DNA of 29,710 nucleotides from an uncultured Desulfobacterium sp. (GTDB taxonomy: Bacteria; Desulfobacterota; Desulfobacteria; Desulfobacterales; Desulfobacteraceae): positions 1 to 29,710 of the forward strand of contig CAKZLA010000130.1 of NCBI GenBank assembly GCA_937124525.1. Reading direction: 5' to 3'. A program made the position numbers and the translations under genes. Below the pieces are notes generated by a model, which was not told the DNA's origin, searched no databases, and worked only from the letters and a program-made list of their open reading frames with translations. Shown in pieces: positions 1-8,082 of this stretch (the first letter of the stretch is position 1; the number at the start of each line of letters is the position of its first letter).

Positions 1-40
1 GAGTAAAGCGAATCGATGTTGATTTCTCTGAGGAGGGGTT

Positions 41-277
41 ATGCCTGATGCAACATTAAGTTCTAAGCATCAACTTGTTTTACCAGCTGCTATTCGAAAG
101 CAATTGGGTATTAAGCCTGGGGATCAGATCGATGTTCAAGTGGAGGGAGATCAGGCTGTTCTTCGAAAGTCTCCAAAATCTTATGTGCAAGCTCTTGAGA
201 AGGTCGCTGGCACTCTCTGGAAAGAGTATGCACATGAAATTGAATATGATCGGAAACAATGGGATCGGGAGCGTTAA
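41..277 (+). CDS. vapB: AbrB/MazE-type antitoxin (VapB-like)
   Basis: This 78-residue protein is the likely antitoxin of a toxin-antitoxin pair and should bind both its toxin and the operon promoter. The N-terminal half has the SpoVT-AbrB swapped-hairpin pattern: TLSSKHQLVLPAAIRKQLGI followed by KPGDQIDVQVEGDQAVLR (about residues 5-43). The C-terminal tail is charged (YAHEIEYDRKQWDRER) and is where such antitoxins usually wrap the toxin. The start is supported by a strong ribosome site, GAGGAGGGG, at 30-38. The gene overlaps the following PIN-domain gene by 19 bases, which indicates translational coupling. The promoter lies at or beyond the window edge, so regulation cannot be read. The family call is secure; the target is unknown. 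Confidence 0.88.
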   Translation: MPDATLSSKHQLVLPAAIRKQLGIKPGDQIDVQVEGDQAVLRKSPKSYVQALEKVAGTLWKEYAHEIEYDRKQWDRER

Positions 278-711
278 GCCAAATTCCGGTAGGGAGTCGA
301 ATTGCGCTTGATACGGTTGCTTTTATCTACTTCCTTGAACGACACCCTATTTTTTACCGACCAGCTCAAGATCTATTTGAACAAATTGAAAAGGGGAAGA
401 TTGAGGCGGTAGCTTCAACCCTGGTTCTTACTGAACTGCTGGTGCCAGCTTTTCGTGCGAATGATTTGTCGAGTGCGCAAGACGTATTCCGGCTACTCAC
501 ACACTTCCCTCACCTCAAGCTTATCGAAGTGTCTGCAAGTATTGCGTATTCCGCATCACAGATTCGGGCTGAATCATCTCTTCGAACCCCCGATGCCTTG
601 CATCTCGCAACCGCGCTTCTGGAGCAGGTTGATTGGTTTGTGACCAATGACAAGGCATTTACGAGACAGAAGGATCTTTCGTTAAACGTTGGGCTTTTCT
701 CCAAACGATGA
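259..711 (+). CDS. vapC: PIN-domain ribonuclease toxin (VapC-like)
   Basis: A 150-residue PIN-domain protein, the likely toxin partner of the AbrB-type protein just upstream. PIN toxins are Mg2+-dependent endoribonucleases. The acidic residues of the active site are in the expected places: D in IALDTVAFIYFLE (about residue 18), E in VLTELLVPA (about 59), D in TPDALHLATA (about 112) and D in VTNDKAF (about 131). The start ATG lies inside the 3' end of the antitoxin gene in another frame. A later start is unlikely because the first catalytic Asp is only about 18 residues in. Length is normal for VapC. It could equally be named a generic type II toxin of the PIN family. Confidence 0.88.
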   Translation: MGSGALSQIPVGSRIALDTVAFIYFLERHPIFYRPAQDLFEQIEKGKIEAVASTLVLTELLVPAFRANDLSSAQDVFRLLTHFPHLKLIEVSASIAYSASQIRAESSLRTPDALHLATALLEQVDWFVTNDKAFTRQKDLSLNVGLFSKR

Positions 712-1085
712 TCGATCAATGCTAAAACTGGAGGCTGATGAATGGGAAGAGCTCATTGCCTCTCAATCAAAAGGCTAGAGCTGAGAGCCAGCCTATTCGG
801 TATTCTATGAACGGCTAACGTTCCAACTTCTCTCTCCTTGCCCCAAGGGCACCTCAAAAAAACACCCATCATTTCTGTTGGTATTTCTATGCAGTCACTA
901 TAGCCGATTCAATGAACGTCCGTACCTTTGAAGTATGCGATATCGCATTGAACGTCCGTATGAGTAAATTGGAACGTATTAGATTTGCTCTAGTTGCAAA
1001 ATTACACGAGATGCGTACAATTCCATAGCAGAATATGTTCCGTTCATAACCTCGTAAGTCTAAACCAGGGTGAGAGGAGACGGTG
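712..1085. other. Gene-free stretch between vapC and the DUF1353-ferredoxin gene
   Basis: About 370 bases with no convincing gene on either strand. It contains the repeat cluster annotated separately at 913-977. A 19-codon open frame at 719-778 lacks a convincing ribosome site and resembles nothing I recognise. A ribosome site for the next gene (GGAGA, 1076-1080) closes the stretch. No clear terminator for vapBC was found. Confidence 0.6.
913..977. repeat. Perfect 14-bp palindrome between direct repeats (possible operator)
   Basis: The 12-mer TGAACGTCCGTA occurs twice in the same orientation, at 913-924 and 949-960, exactly 36 bases apart. Between them, abutting the second copy, is the perfect palindrome ATGCGATATCGCAT (935-948). 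A third GAACGT lies at 972-977. The arrangement resembles a cluster of protein-binding sites about 110-170 bases upstream of the next gene start, but no known operator is recognised and the role is inferred. Confidence 0.55.
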
Positions 1086-1946
1086 ATGAGGCCTGTCAGT
1101 CGACGACGGTTTCTGGCGTTTGCCGCGATGATGGCTGTGAGCGTGCCCTATGGTGTGGACATATTTAATCGGCGTTCCCCTGTTCTGGGAAGCGAGGCTA
1201 GTGCAGAGCCGTCGGCGAATCCGGGTCGTGGTCCCGAAGCGTGGATGACTGAGTGGATGCAGGGGATCGGCAAAGCTCCTGGCGGCTTACTCAAAGTTTC
1301 ACGGTTTCGGGAGCCGATCTATTTTTTGCTCGCGCCGATTTCCTGGATGCCGAATCCTGGTCAAACCGGCTATGAAAAGGTGATTGCGCCGACAGGCTTC
1401 GTGACGGACTTGGCCAGCATTCCCGCCGTATTTTATTCCCTACTGCGTCCTGACGGTGAATATGCCTATGCGGCCATCATTCACGATTATCTCTATTGGA
1501 CACAAACGCGTCCACGGGATGAAGCAGACGATATCTTTAACATGGCCATGGAAGATTTTGAGATTGGCACCGTCAAACGACAGGCAATCTACAGGGCCGT
1601 CAGGATTGGGGGCCAATTTGCCTGGGACAACAACGGGAAATTAACTGGTGCCATCTGTAATTGCTGTTCTGATTGCTGCTTTCCCCATCAGCTTGCCCGG
1701 GAAAAGAAGGCGGAAAAAATTTGGCCTTTCAGCCGTTATGTGGCTCAATATCAGGCCGAGATGTGTACCTTGTGCGGGATATGCAGCAAACGCTGCCCCT
1801 TTGGTGCCATCTTTTTTCAAAAGAAAACTAAGGCAAAACCGGCTCGTTTGTCTTTGTTGACGGATCTGTGCCGGGGGTGTGGTCTTTGTGCCACGGGTTG
1901 TCCCACCGGGGCATTTGTAATGGAACCCGTGCAGAAAATCCAGTAG
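1086..1946 (+). CDS. Tat-signal DUF1353 domain fused to 2[4Fe-4S] ferredoxin
   Basis: The 286-residue product has three parts. Residues about 1-35 form a twin-arginine signal (SRRRFLAFAA then a hydrophobic stretch), so export of a folded, cofactor-loaded protein is predicted. Residues about 75-190 match DUF1353, with the hallmarks TDLASIP, AAIIHDYLYW and the pattern RDEADDIFNMAMED; its function is unknown, though the His-Asp pair is conserved. The C-terminal third is Cys-rich: CNCCSDCC, then two ferredoxin motifs, CTLCGICSKRCP and CRGCGLCATGCP, likely holding two [4Fe-4S] clusters. ATG 1086 was chosen over the adjacent GTG at 1083 because GGAGA (1076-1080) is 5 bases upstream of it. I do not recognise this fusion as standard. 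It has no obvious partner gene beside it. Confidence 0.75.
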   Translation: MRPVSRRRFLAFAAMMAVSVPYGVDIFNRRSPVLGSEASAEPSANPGRGPEAWMTEWMQGIGKAPGGLLKVSRFREPIYFLLAPISWMPNPGQTGYEKVIAPTGFVTDLASIPAVFYSLLRPDGEYAYAAIIHDYLYWTQTRPRDEADDIFNMAMEDFEIGTVKRQAIYRAVRIGGQFAWDNNGKLTGAICNCCSDCCFPHQLAREKKAEKIWPFSRYVAQYQAEMCTLCGICSKRCPFGAIFFQKKTKAKPARLSLLTDLCRGCGLCATGCPTGAFVMEPVQKIQ

Positions 1947-2014
1947 TGAAGATCTAAATAACTGTCATGTTGTATCGACAGAATGGAAAATTAAATTTTA
2001 ATAATATCAAATTG

Positions 2015-2090
2015 TTGGACATAGCTTCATATGACCCGCATGGCAAACCAAGATGGTATCATGCCGCCCCCGGGGGCTCTGCTGTCGGCA
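2015..2090 (+). repeat. Modular palindromic repeat, short copy (modules A and B)
   Basis: This intergenic segment upstream of hsdR carries two modules also found near the right end of the window on the other strand. Module A (2015-2044) begins TTGGAC and contains TTCATATGA and CATGG. Module B (2057-2090) begins TATCATGCCGCCCCCG and continues GGGGGCTCTGCTG. Its centre is the perfect 12-bp palindrome GCCCCCGGGGGC (2066-2077). Compared with the copy at 28751-28851, this one lacks about 60 bp of inner hairpin, exactly at the palindrome centre. No mobile-element ends are visible, so it is called an intergenic palindromic repeat. Confidence 0.65.
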
Positions 2091-2177
2091 GTTCCATGTG
2101 AAAAGCAGGGAAGCTTGGGTCCCCCTGAATGGTGATGAAAATTTCTGATTAATCTCAAATTAATGAGGCTGCAATCA

Positions 2178-4967
2178 ATGACAAATCAAACGCCAGAGGA
2201 AAAAGCACGAGACAACATCGACAAAATGCTCAATTCTGCCGGATGGGTGGTGCAGTCAAAAAAGAAAGTGGACTTGTCAGCGGCCAGGGGGGTGGCGGTC
2301 AGAGAATATCAGACAGACATTGGGCCTGCGGATTATGTGTTGTTTGTGGACAGAAAACCCGTCGGGGTCATTGAAGCCAAACGTGCCGAGGAAGGCGAAA
2401 AAATCACAGCCCATGAAGACCAGGCAGCTTATTATGCAAAGGCAACCCTGAAATACAATCTCAACAAAGCCCCTTTGCCCTTTGTGTATGAAAGCACCGG
2501 GATTGTAACCCGTTTCACCGATTATAGCGACCCGAAACCAAGATCCAGATCTGTCTTTTACTTTCATCAACCAGAAACCTTGGCCGGGTGGTTTGATAAG
2601 CCTGAAACCCTGCGGGCAATGCTTGGGGAAATACCGGAACTCAACGAAGACGGCTTGCGCCCTGCCCAGATTAATGCCATCAGAAATCTTGAGGCTTCAT
2701 TCAAGGACAATCGGCCCAGAGCACTGATTCAAATGGCCACCGGTGCCGGAAAAACATTCACCGCCTGCACCTTTGTATACCGTTTGTTAAAACATGCCCA
2801 TGCAAAACGCATTTTGTTTGTGGTGGATACCAAAAATCTGGGGGAGCAGGCAGAACAGGAGTTCCTCAAATATCAACCCACGGATGACCATCGAAAATTC
2901 ACCGAGCTTTACAATGTGCAAAGATTAACTTCAAGCCATATAGCCTTGGATAACCAAGTTTGCATCTCCACCATTCAACGGCTTTACGCCATTCTTAAAG
3001 GGGTAGAGCTGGAGTCCTCCGCAGAGGATGAAAACCCCAACGAATCAGCATTGGGCTGGCAAAAAAAAGAACCCATGCCCGTGGAATATTCTGCAAAAAA
3101 CCCCATTGAACAATTTGATTTCATCGTCATTGATGAGTGCCATCGCTCCATTTACAATTTATGGAAGCAGGTGCTGGATTATTATGATGCCTTTTTGATT
3201 GGATTGACCGCCACCCCTGATAGGCGCACCTTTGGATTTTTCAATGAAAATGTGGTGAGCGAGTACACCTACGAAGCATCGGTGATTGATGGGGTCAATG
3301 TGCCCTATGATGTGTTTACCATTGAAACCGAGATCACAAAAGCCGGTGCCACCATCAGGGCAAAGGCCTATGTGGACAAACGGGAAAAGCTCACCCGGAA
3401 AAAACGCTGGGAACAACTGGATGAAGATTATCAGTATGATCCCAATAAGCTGGACAAAGATGTGGTAAACCCCAGTCAGATACGCCACATCATAAGGGCC
3501 TATAAAGACAGTTTGCCCGGCATGTTTCCGGATCGCTTTGATGAAAAGGGTGAGTTTGAAGTGCCCAAGACATTGGTCTTTGCCAAAACCGACAGCCATG
3601 CCGATGATATTATCCAGATCATCCGGGAGGAGTTTGGCGAAGGCAACGAGTTTTGTAAAAAAATCACCTATAAGATTGAAGAAGACCCCAAGTCGGTGTT
3701 GAACCGTTTCCGCAACTCATGGGCACCGCGCATTGCCGTGACAGTGGACATGATCGCCACCGGAACGGATGTGAAACCCCTGGAAGTGCTGCTTTTCATG
3801 CGGGATGTCAAAAGCAGCAATTATTTTGAGCAGATGAAGGGCCGTGGCACCCGTACCATCCAGTTTGATGATTTAAAACGTGTGAGCTGCACCGCCAAAC
3901 ATACCAAAACCCATTTTGTTATTGTGGATGCAGTGGGGGCAACCAAGTCCCGGAAGACCGACAGCCGTCCCCTGGAACGTAAACCCACCGTTCCCCTTAA
4001 AGATCTGCTGGGTGCCGTGGCCATGGGAGTTGTGGATGAAGATCTGTTCACCTCCCTGGCCAATCGGTTGATCCGGTTGGAAAAACAGCTCTTTGAGGAA
4101 GAAAAGGGCAGGTTTGAAAAAATCACCCAGGGCAGGAGTATGAAGAGGGTTGTAAAAGACCTGCTCAATGCCTACGATGCCGATACCATGGAAGAGATCG
4201 AACAAAGGGTTAAAAACGAGAATAGGGGAGGGGCACCTGCTGATATTGAAAAAATTATTCAAAAAGAAGTGGAAACCCTTCGACAAAAGGCTGCTTCCCC
4301 ATTTACCGGAGCCCTTAACGACTACATAGAAAATGTCCGCAGGGTGCATGATCAAATCATTGATACACTGAACCAGGACCAGCTTGTGAAATCAGAGTGG
4401 GATAGCTATTCCAAAGACAAGGCCCGGGAGGTTGTCAGGGATTTTTCCGAATACATCACAACCCACAAAGATGAAATCACCGCTTTGAGCTTTTTTTATG
4501 ATCAGCCCCACCGCAGAAGGGATCTCACTTTTAAAATGATAAAGGAGCTGTTTGAAAGGCTGAAACTTGAAAAGCCGCTGTTGGCCCCGCATTATGTGTG
4601 GGACGCCTATGCACAATTGGAAGCGGTAAAGGGCAACAACCCCAAAAATGAATTGGTGGCGCTGGTTTCGTTGATCCGCAGGGTTAGCGGCGTTGATGAG
4701 CAGTTGACCGCCTATAATAAAACCGTTGATAAGAATTTTCAAAATTGGGTGTTTGGCAGGCAGGCCGGGCCGGTAAAATTTACCCAGGAGCAGATGGACT
4801 GGCTGAGAATGCTCAAAGAGCATATTGCATCAAGCTTTCATGTGGAAGTGGATGATCTGGATTATACGCCCTTTGATGCCCAGGGTGGCAGGGGTAAAAT
4901 GTGGCAAATTTTTGGTGATGAAATGAATGAAATTATGGATGAGTTAAATGAGGTCTTGGCTGCTTGA
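2178..4967 (+). CDS. hsdR: Type I restriction enzyme, R (motor/nuclease) subunit
   Basis: The 929-residue motor and nuclease subunit translocates DNA using ATP and cuts at a distance when the recognition site is unmethylated. The N-terminal PD-(D/E)xK nuclease is seen as PADYVLFVDRKP then VIEAKR (E66, K68). Helicase motifs follow: Walker A ATGAGKT (about 187-193), DECH (319-322), GLTATPDRRT, and the motif V/VI block ATGTD...QMKGRGTR. The C-terminal part resembles the EcoEI-type R-subunit C-terminal domain. ATG 2178 is preferred over the in-frame ATG at 2163 because TGAGG (2164-2168) lies 9 bases before it. The order hsdR-hsdS-hsdM with overlapping ends indicates one operon. The gene appears intact. 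Confidence 0.93.
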   Translation: MTNQTPEEKARDNIDKMLNSAGWVVQSKKKVDLSAARGVAVREYQTDIGPADYVLFVDRKPVGVIEAKRAEEGEKITAHEDQAAYYAKATLKYNLNKAPLPFVYESTGIVTRFTDYSDPKPRSRSVFYFHQPETLAGWFDKPETLRAMLGEIPELNEDGLRPAQINAIRNLEASFKDNRPRALIQMATGAGKTFTACTFVYRLLKHAHAKRILFVVDTKNLGEQAEQEFLKYQPTDDHRKFTELYNVQRLTSSHIALDNQVCISTIQRLYAILKGVELESSAEDENPNESALGWQKKEPMPVEYSAKNPIEQFDFIVIDECHRSIYNLWKQVLDYYDAFLIGLTATPDRRTFGFFNENVVSEYTYEASVIDGVNVPYDVFTIETEITKAGATIRAKAYVDKREKLTRKKRWEQLDEDYQYDPNKLDKDVVNPSQIRHIIRAYKDSLPGMFPDRFDEKGEFEVPKTLVFAKTDSHADDIIQIIREEFGEGNEFCKKITYKIEEDPKSVLNRFRNSWAPRIAVTVDMIATGTDVKPLEVLLFMRDVKSSNYFEQMKGRGTRTIQFDDLKRVSCTAKHTKTHFVIVDAVGATKSRKTDSRPLERKPTVPLKDLLGAVAMGVVDEDLFTSLANRLIRLEKQLFEEEKGRFEKITQGRSMKRVVKDLLNAYDADTMEEIEQRVKNENRGGAPADIEKIIQKEVETLRQKAASPFTGALNDYIENVRRVHDQIIDTLNQDQLVKSEWDSYSKDKAREVVRDFSEYITTHKDEITALSFFYDQPHRRRDLTFKMIKELFERLKLEKPLLAPHYVWDAYAQLEAVKGNNPKNELVALVSLIRRVSGVDEQLTAYNKTVDKNFQNWVFGRQAGPVKFTQEQMDWLRMLKEHIASSFHVEVDDLDYTPFDAQGGRGKMWQIFGDEMNEIMDELNEVLAA

Positions 4968-6538
4968 TGAGAGATGATTGGATTAAAATTGAATTGGAAG
5001 AAGTTTGTGATAAGGCAGAAAAAGTAAAGAGAAAAAAAATGCCTTTGTCAAATTCACTCATTTATCTTGATATAAGTGGAGTTGACAATAAAATAAATCA
5101 AATCGTTGATCATAAAAATTATACTTGGGAAGATGCACCATCAAGAGCTCAGCAAATAGTTAAATATGGTGATGTTTTATTCTCGACAGTAAGAACTTAC
5201 CTTAGGAACATTGCATTAGTCTCAAGAAAAAAATATGAGAATCAAATTTGTTCATCAGGATTTGCTGTTATAAGAGGGAAGAAAAGTATTCTTACTTCAA
5301 AATTTGTTTTTTATTTCAGTATTTACGATGGATTTCTACAACCATTAAATCAATTACAAACTGGTAGTTCTTATCCTGCCGTAAGGAATATTGATGTCTT
5401 CAAGCAAAATATTCTCCTCCCCCCCCTCCCCGAACAACGAGCCATAGTCGCCAAAATAGATCAACTTTTCAGCGACATGGATAACGGTATCGCCAATTTA
5501 AAAGCTGCAAAAGCCAAACTGGAAATATACCGTCAAGCTGTTTTGAAAAAGGCGTTTGAGGGAGAATTGACAAAGTTATGGAGGGAAAAGCAAACGAGTT
5601 TACCCACCTCGGATGAATTGCTTGAACAGATCAAAGATCAAAGACTAAAATATTACCAAAAACAACTGCAAAAATGGGAACAAGCCGTTGTGGAATGGAA
5701 AAAAAATGGAGAGGACGGTAAGAAGCCCAATAAACCCCAAAAAGGAAAACAAATATCTCGTACATCAGTTGAAAAAATCATTGAATTACAACATATACCA
5801 GATACCTGGAGATTCATTCATCCCGAAGAAATCGCATCTTTTGATAAATACTCAATTGGCATAGGGCCTTTTGGGAGTAATTTAAAGGTTATGGACTATA
5901 AATCATCAGGTATCCCCATAATTTTTGTTAAAAACATCACACGAAATGATTTTTCTTTGGAGCAGAAGTTTGTTACTGAGAAGAAGTATACAGGCTTAAT
6001 AGCACATTCTGTACAACCTTTAGATATTCTGATTACTAAAATGGGAAATCCTCCTGGGGATTGTGCTATTTATCCTGCAAACGCCCAGATTGGAGTTATT
6101 ACATCAGATTGCCTGAAATTTCGAGTTTTTGAAAAATATGGAGAAAGACGTTTTTTTAAATATTGCATTGAGTCTGTTTTTATCAAAAAACAGTTGGGCC
6201 TAATCACACAAGGAGTTGCTCAAAAAAAAATAAGTGCTGAAAGATTTAAAACTTTATGGTTTCCATTTTGCTCCTTGAAAGAGCAAACACAAACAGTTCA
6301 AGAAATCGAAACCCGCCTATCCGTCTGCGACAAACTATCCGAAAGCATAGACCAAAGCCTCAAAAAATCAGAAGCCCTGCGACAAAGCATCTTGAAAAAA
6401 GCCTTTGAAGGCAAGCTGCTCAATAAAGCCGAACTACAGGCCTGCCGACAGGAACCGGACTGGGAACCAGCACAGAAGCTCTTAGCCAGCATCCAGAAAA
6501 AAGAGACCAAAAAACCGTCAAGAAAGAGAAAATCATGA
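4967..6538 (+). CDS. hsdS: Type I restriction-modification specificity subunit
   Basis: The subunit that chooses the split DNA target for both methylation and restriction. It has two target-recognition domains (about residues 1-145 and 270-430). Each is followed by a helical spacer: LPPLPEQRAIVAKIDQLFSD with RQAVLKKAFEGEL in the centre, and SLKEQTQTVQEI with RQSILKKAFEGKL near the C-terminus. These two repeats space the domains. ATG 4967 overlaps the hsdR stop as TGATG; a TTG start at 4964 would add one residue. Both recognition domains are clearly more AT-rich than hsdR and hsdM, as is usual for exchangeable specificity cassettes. The sequence coding LLPPLPEQ contains a run of eight C (5419-5426), and an A9 run lies at 6222-6230. 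The gene is intact as read. Confidence 0.93.
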   Translation: MRDDWIKIELEEVCDKAEKVKRKKMPLSNSLIYLDISGVDNKINQIVDHKNYTWEDAPSRAQQIVKYGDVLFSTVRTYLRNIALVSRKKYENQICSSGFAVIRGKKSILTSKFVFYFSIYDGFLQPLNQLQTGSSYPAVRNIDVFKQNILLPPLPEQRAIVAKIDQLFSDMDNGIANLKAAKAKLEIYRQAVLKKAFEGELTKLWREKQTSLPTSDELLEQIKDQRLKYYQKQLQKWEQAVVEWKKNGEDGKKPNKPQKGKQISRTSVEKIIELQHIPDTWRFIHPEEIASFDKYSIGIGPFGSNLKVMDYKSSGIPIIFVKNITRNDFSLEQKFVTEKKYTGLIAHSVQPLDILITKMGNPPGDCAIYPANAQIGVITSDCLKFRVFEKYGERRFFKYCIESVFIKKQLGLITQGVAQKKISAERFKTLWFPFCSLKEQTQTVQEIETRLSVCDKLSESIDQSLKKSEALRQSILKKAFEGKLLNKAELQACRQEPDWEPAQKLLASIQKKETKKPSRKRKS

Positions 6539-8082
6539 CCAACGAATCAAGTTTAATATCCAAAGTCTGGAATTTCGCCAATGTGCTTCGTGATGACGGG
6601 GTGGGTTATGGTGATTATTTGGAGCAGATCACCTATCTGCTGTTTTTGAAAATGGCAGAGGAGATGTCCGCACCGCCCTATAACAAGAGCATCCATTTTC
6701 CGAAAATAAAGGATGAAACCGGCCATGAACTATCAGACGGGGAGATCTGCAACTGGCAGACCCTCAGCCAAAAGCGGGGGGCGGAGCTGGAATCTTTTTA
6801 CATCCGGATGCTGCGTTCGTTGGCCTCTGAAAAGGGAATTCTGGGGGATATTTTCACCAAGTCACAAAATAAAATCCAGGACCCGGCAAGACTGCTGAAA
6901 ATTATTGACATGATTGGCACGGAGCAATGGACAATGGTGGGGGCGGATATCAAGGGGGATATCTACGAAGGGCTGCTGGAAAAAAATGCCGCCGATACCA
7001 AGAGCGGTGCCGGTCAATATTTTACCCCCCGGTCTTTGATCAAGGCCATGGTGCAATGCATCGCCCCGGAGCCGGAAAAAAAGATCCATGACCCTTCCTG
7101 TGGAACGGGCGGTTTTTTCCTGGCGGCCTATGATTATATCACCAGTCATCACCCACTCAATCGGGAGCAGAAAGCTTTTCTGAAAAACAACACCTTTTCG
7201 GGGAATGAAATTGTGGCCGCCACCCGGAGACTGTGTCTGATGAATATGTTCCTTCACAATATCGGGGAAATAGATGGTCTGTCCTTTATTTCCGCCAACG
7301 ATGCCCTGATAAGTGATGAAGGTCTCCGGGTGGATTATGTGCTGGCCAATCCGCCGTTTGGTAAACAAAGCAGCATGACCATCACCAATGAAGCAGGGGA
7401 ACAGAAAAAAGAGGATCTGAACTACAACCGTCAGGATTTCTGGGCCACCACAAGTAACAAGCAGCTCAATTTTTTACAGCATATCCGCAGTCTGCTTAAA
7501 ATAAACGGGGAAGCCGCCGTGGTGCTGCCGGATAATGTGCTGTTTGAAGGGGGGGCCGGCGAAACCGTTCGTAAAGAACTGATGCAAACCACTGATCTGC
7601 ACACCATATTGAGGTTGCCCACTGGCATTTTTTATGCCCAGGGGGTCAAGGCAAATGTCCTGTTTTTTGATAATAAGCCAGCATCAAACGAGCCCTGGAC
7701 AAAAGAAATGTGGGTGTATGATTACCGAACCAATGTGCACCATACCCTGAAAAAGAAAACCATGCAGTTGGAAGACCTCCAGGACTTTATTGATTGCTAC
7801 CACCCCGCAAATCGCAATGACCGGAAAGAAACCTGGTCTGAAGAGAATCCCCAGGGAAGATGGCGAAAATTTTTCCATGAAGAGATCATCGCCAGGGACA
7901 AAACCAATCTGGATATTTTCTGGCTCAAAGACAAGAGCCTGGCAGATTTGGACAATCTTCCCGATCCTGATATCCTTGCCATTGAGATCATTGAGAACAT
8001 TGAAGCAGGGTTGCACAGTTTTAAAGAAATTATGGAAACCATCAATGGAATTGGCGGGGAGGGTGACAGCCATGATAATTAA
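6535..8082 (+). CDS. hsdM: Type I restriction-modification DNA methyltransferase subunit
   Basis: A 515-residue N6-adenine methyltransferase subunit that acts with HsdS to protect host DNA. The N-terminal helical domain (YGDYLEQITYLLFLKMAEE) is followed by the catalytic domain: FTPRSLIKAM (about 162), S-adenosylmethionine motif DPSCGTGGF (186-194) and the catalytic NPPFG (272-276). Length agrees with EcoKI-like M subunits. The start overlaps the hsdS stop as ATGA (6535-6538), so translation is coupled. Its 3' end overlaps the next gene by 11 bases, which places a non-restriction gene in the same transcript. Confidence 0.95.
   Translation: MTNESSLISKVWNFANVLRDDGVGYGDYLEQITYLLFLKMAEEMSAPPYNKSIHFPKIKDETGHELSDGEICNWQTLSQKRGAELESFYIRMLRSLASEKGILGDIFTKSQNKIQDPARLLKIIDMIGTEQWTMVGADIKGDIYEGLLEKNAADTKSGAGQYFTPRSLIKAMVQCIAPEPEKKIHDPSCGTGGFFLAAYDYITSHHPLNREQKAFLKNNTFSGNEIVAATRRLCLMNMFLHNIGEIDGLSFISANDALISDEGLRVDYVLANPPFGKQSSMTITNEAGEQKKEDLNYNRQDFWATTSNKQLNFLQHIRSLLKINGEAAVVLPDNVLFEGGAGETVRKELMQTTDLHTILRLPTGIFYAQGVKANVLFFDNKPASNEPWTKEMWVYDYRTNVHHTLKKKTMQLEDLQDFIDCYHPANRNDRKETWSEENPQGRWRKFFHEEIIARDKTNLDIFWLKDKSLADLDNLPDPDILAIEIIENIEAGLHSFKEIMETINGIGGEGDSHDN

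Noticed and set aside
719..778. 19-codon open frame after vapC
   Set aside because: No convincing ribosome site, no recognisable family, and too short to support by sequence alone.
7790..8071. Upstream extension of the cbiR-like open frame (94 extra residues)
   Set aside because: It runs inside hsdM in another frame, has no family similarity, and a strong ribosome site favours ATG 8072.
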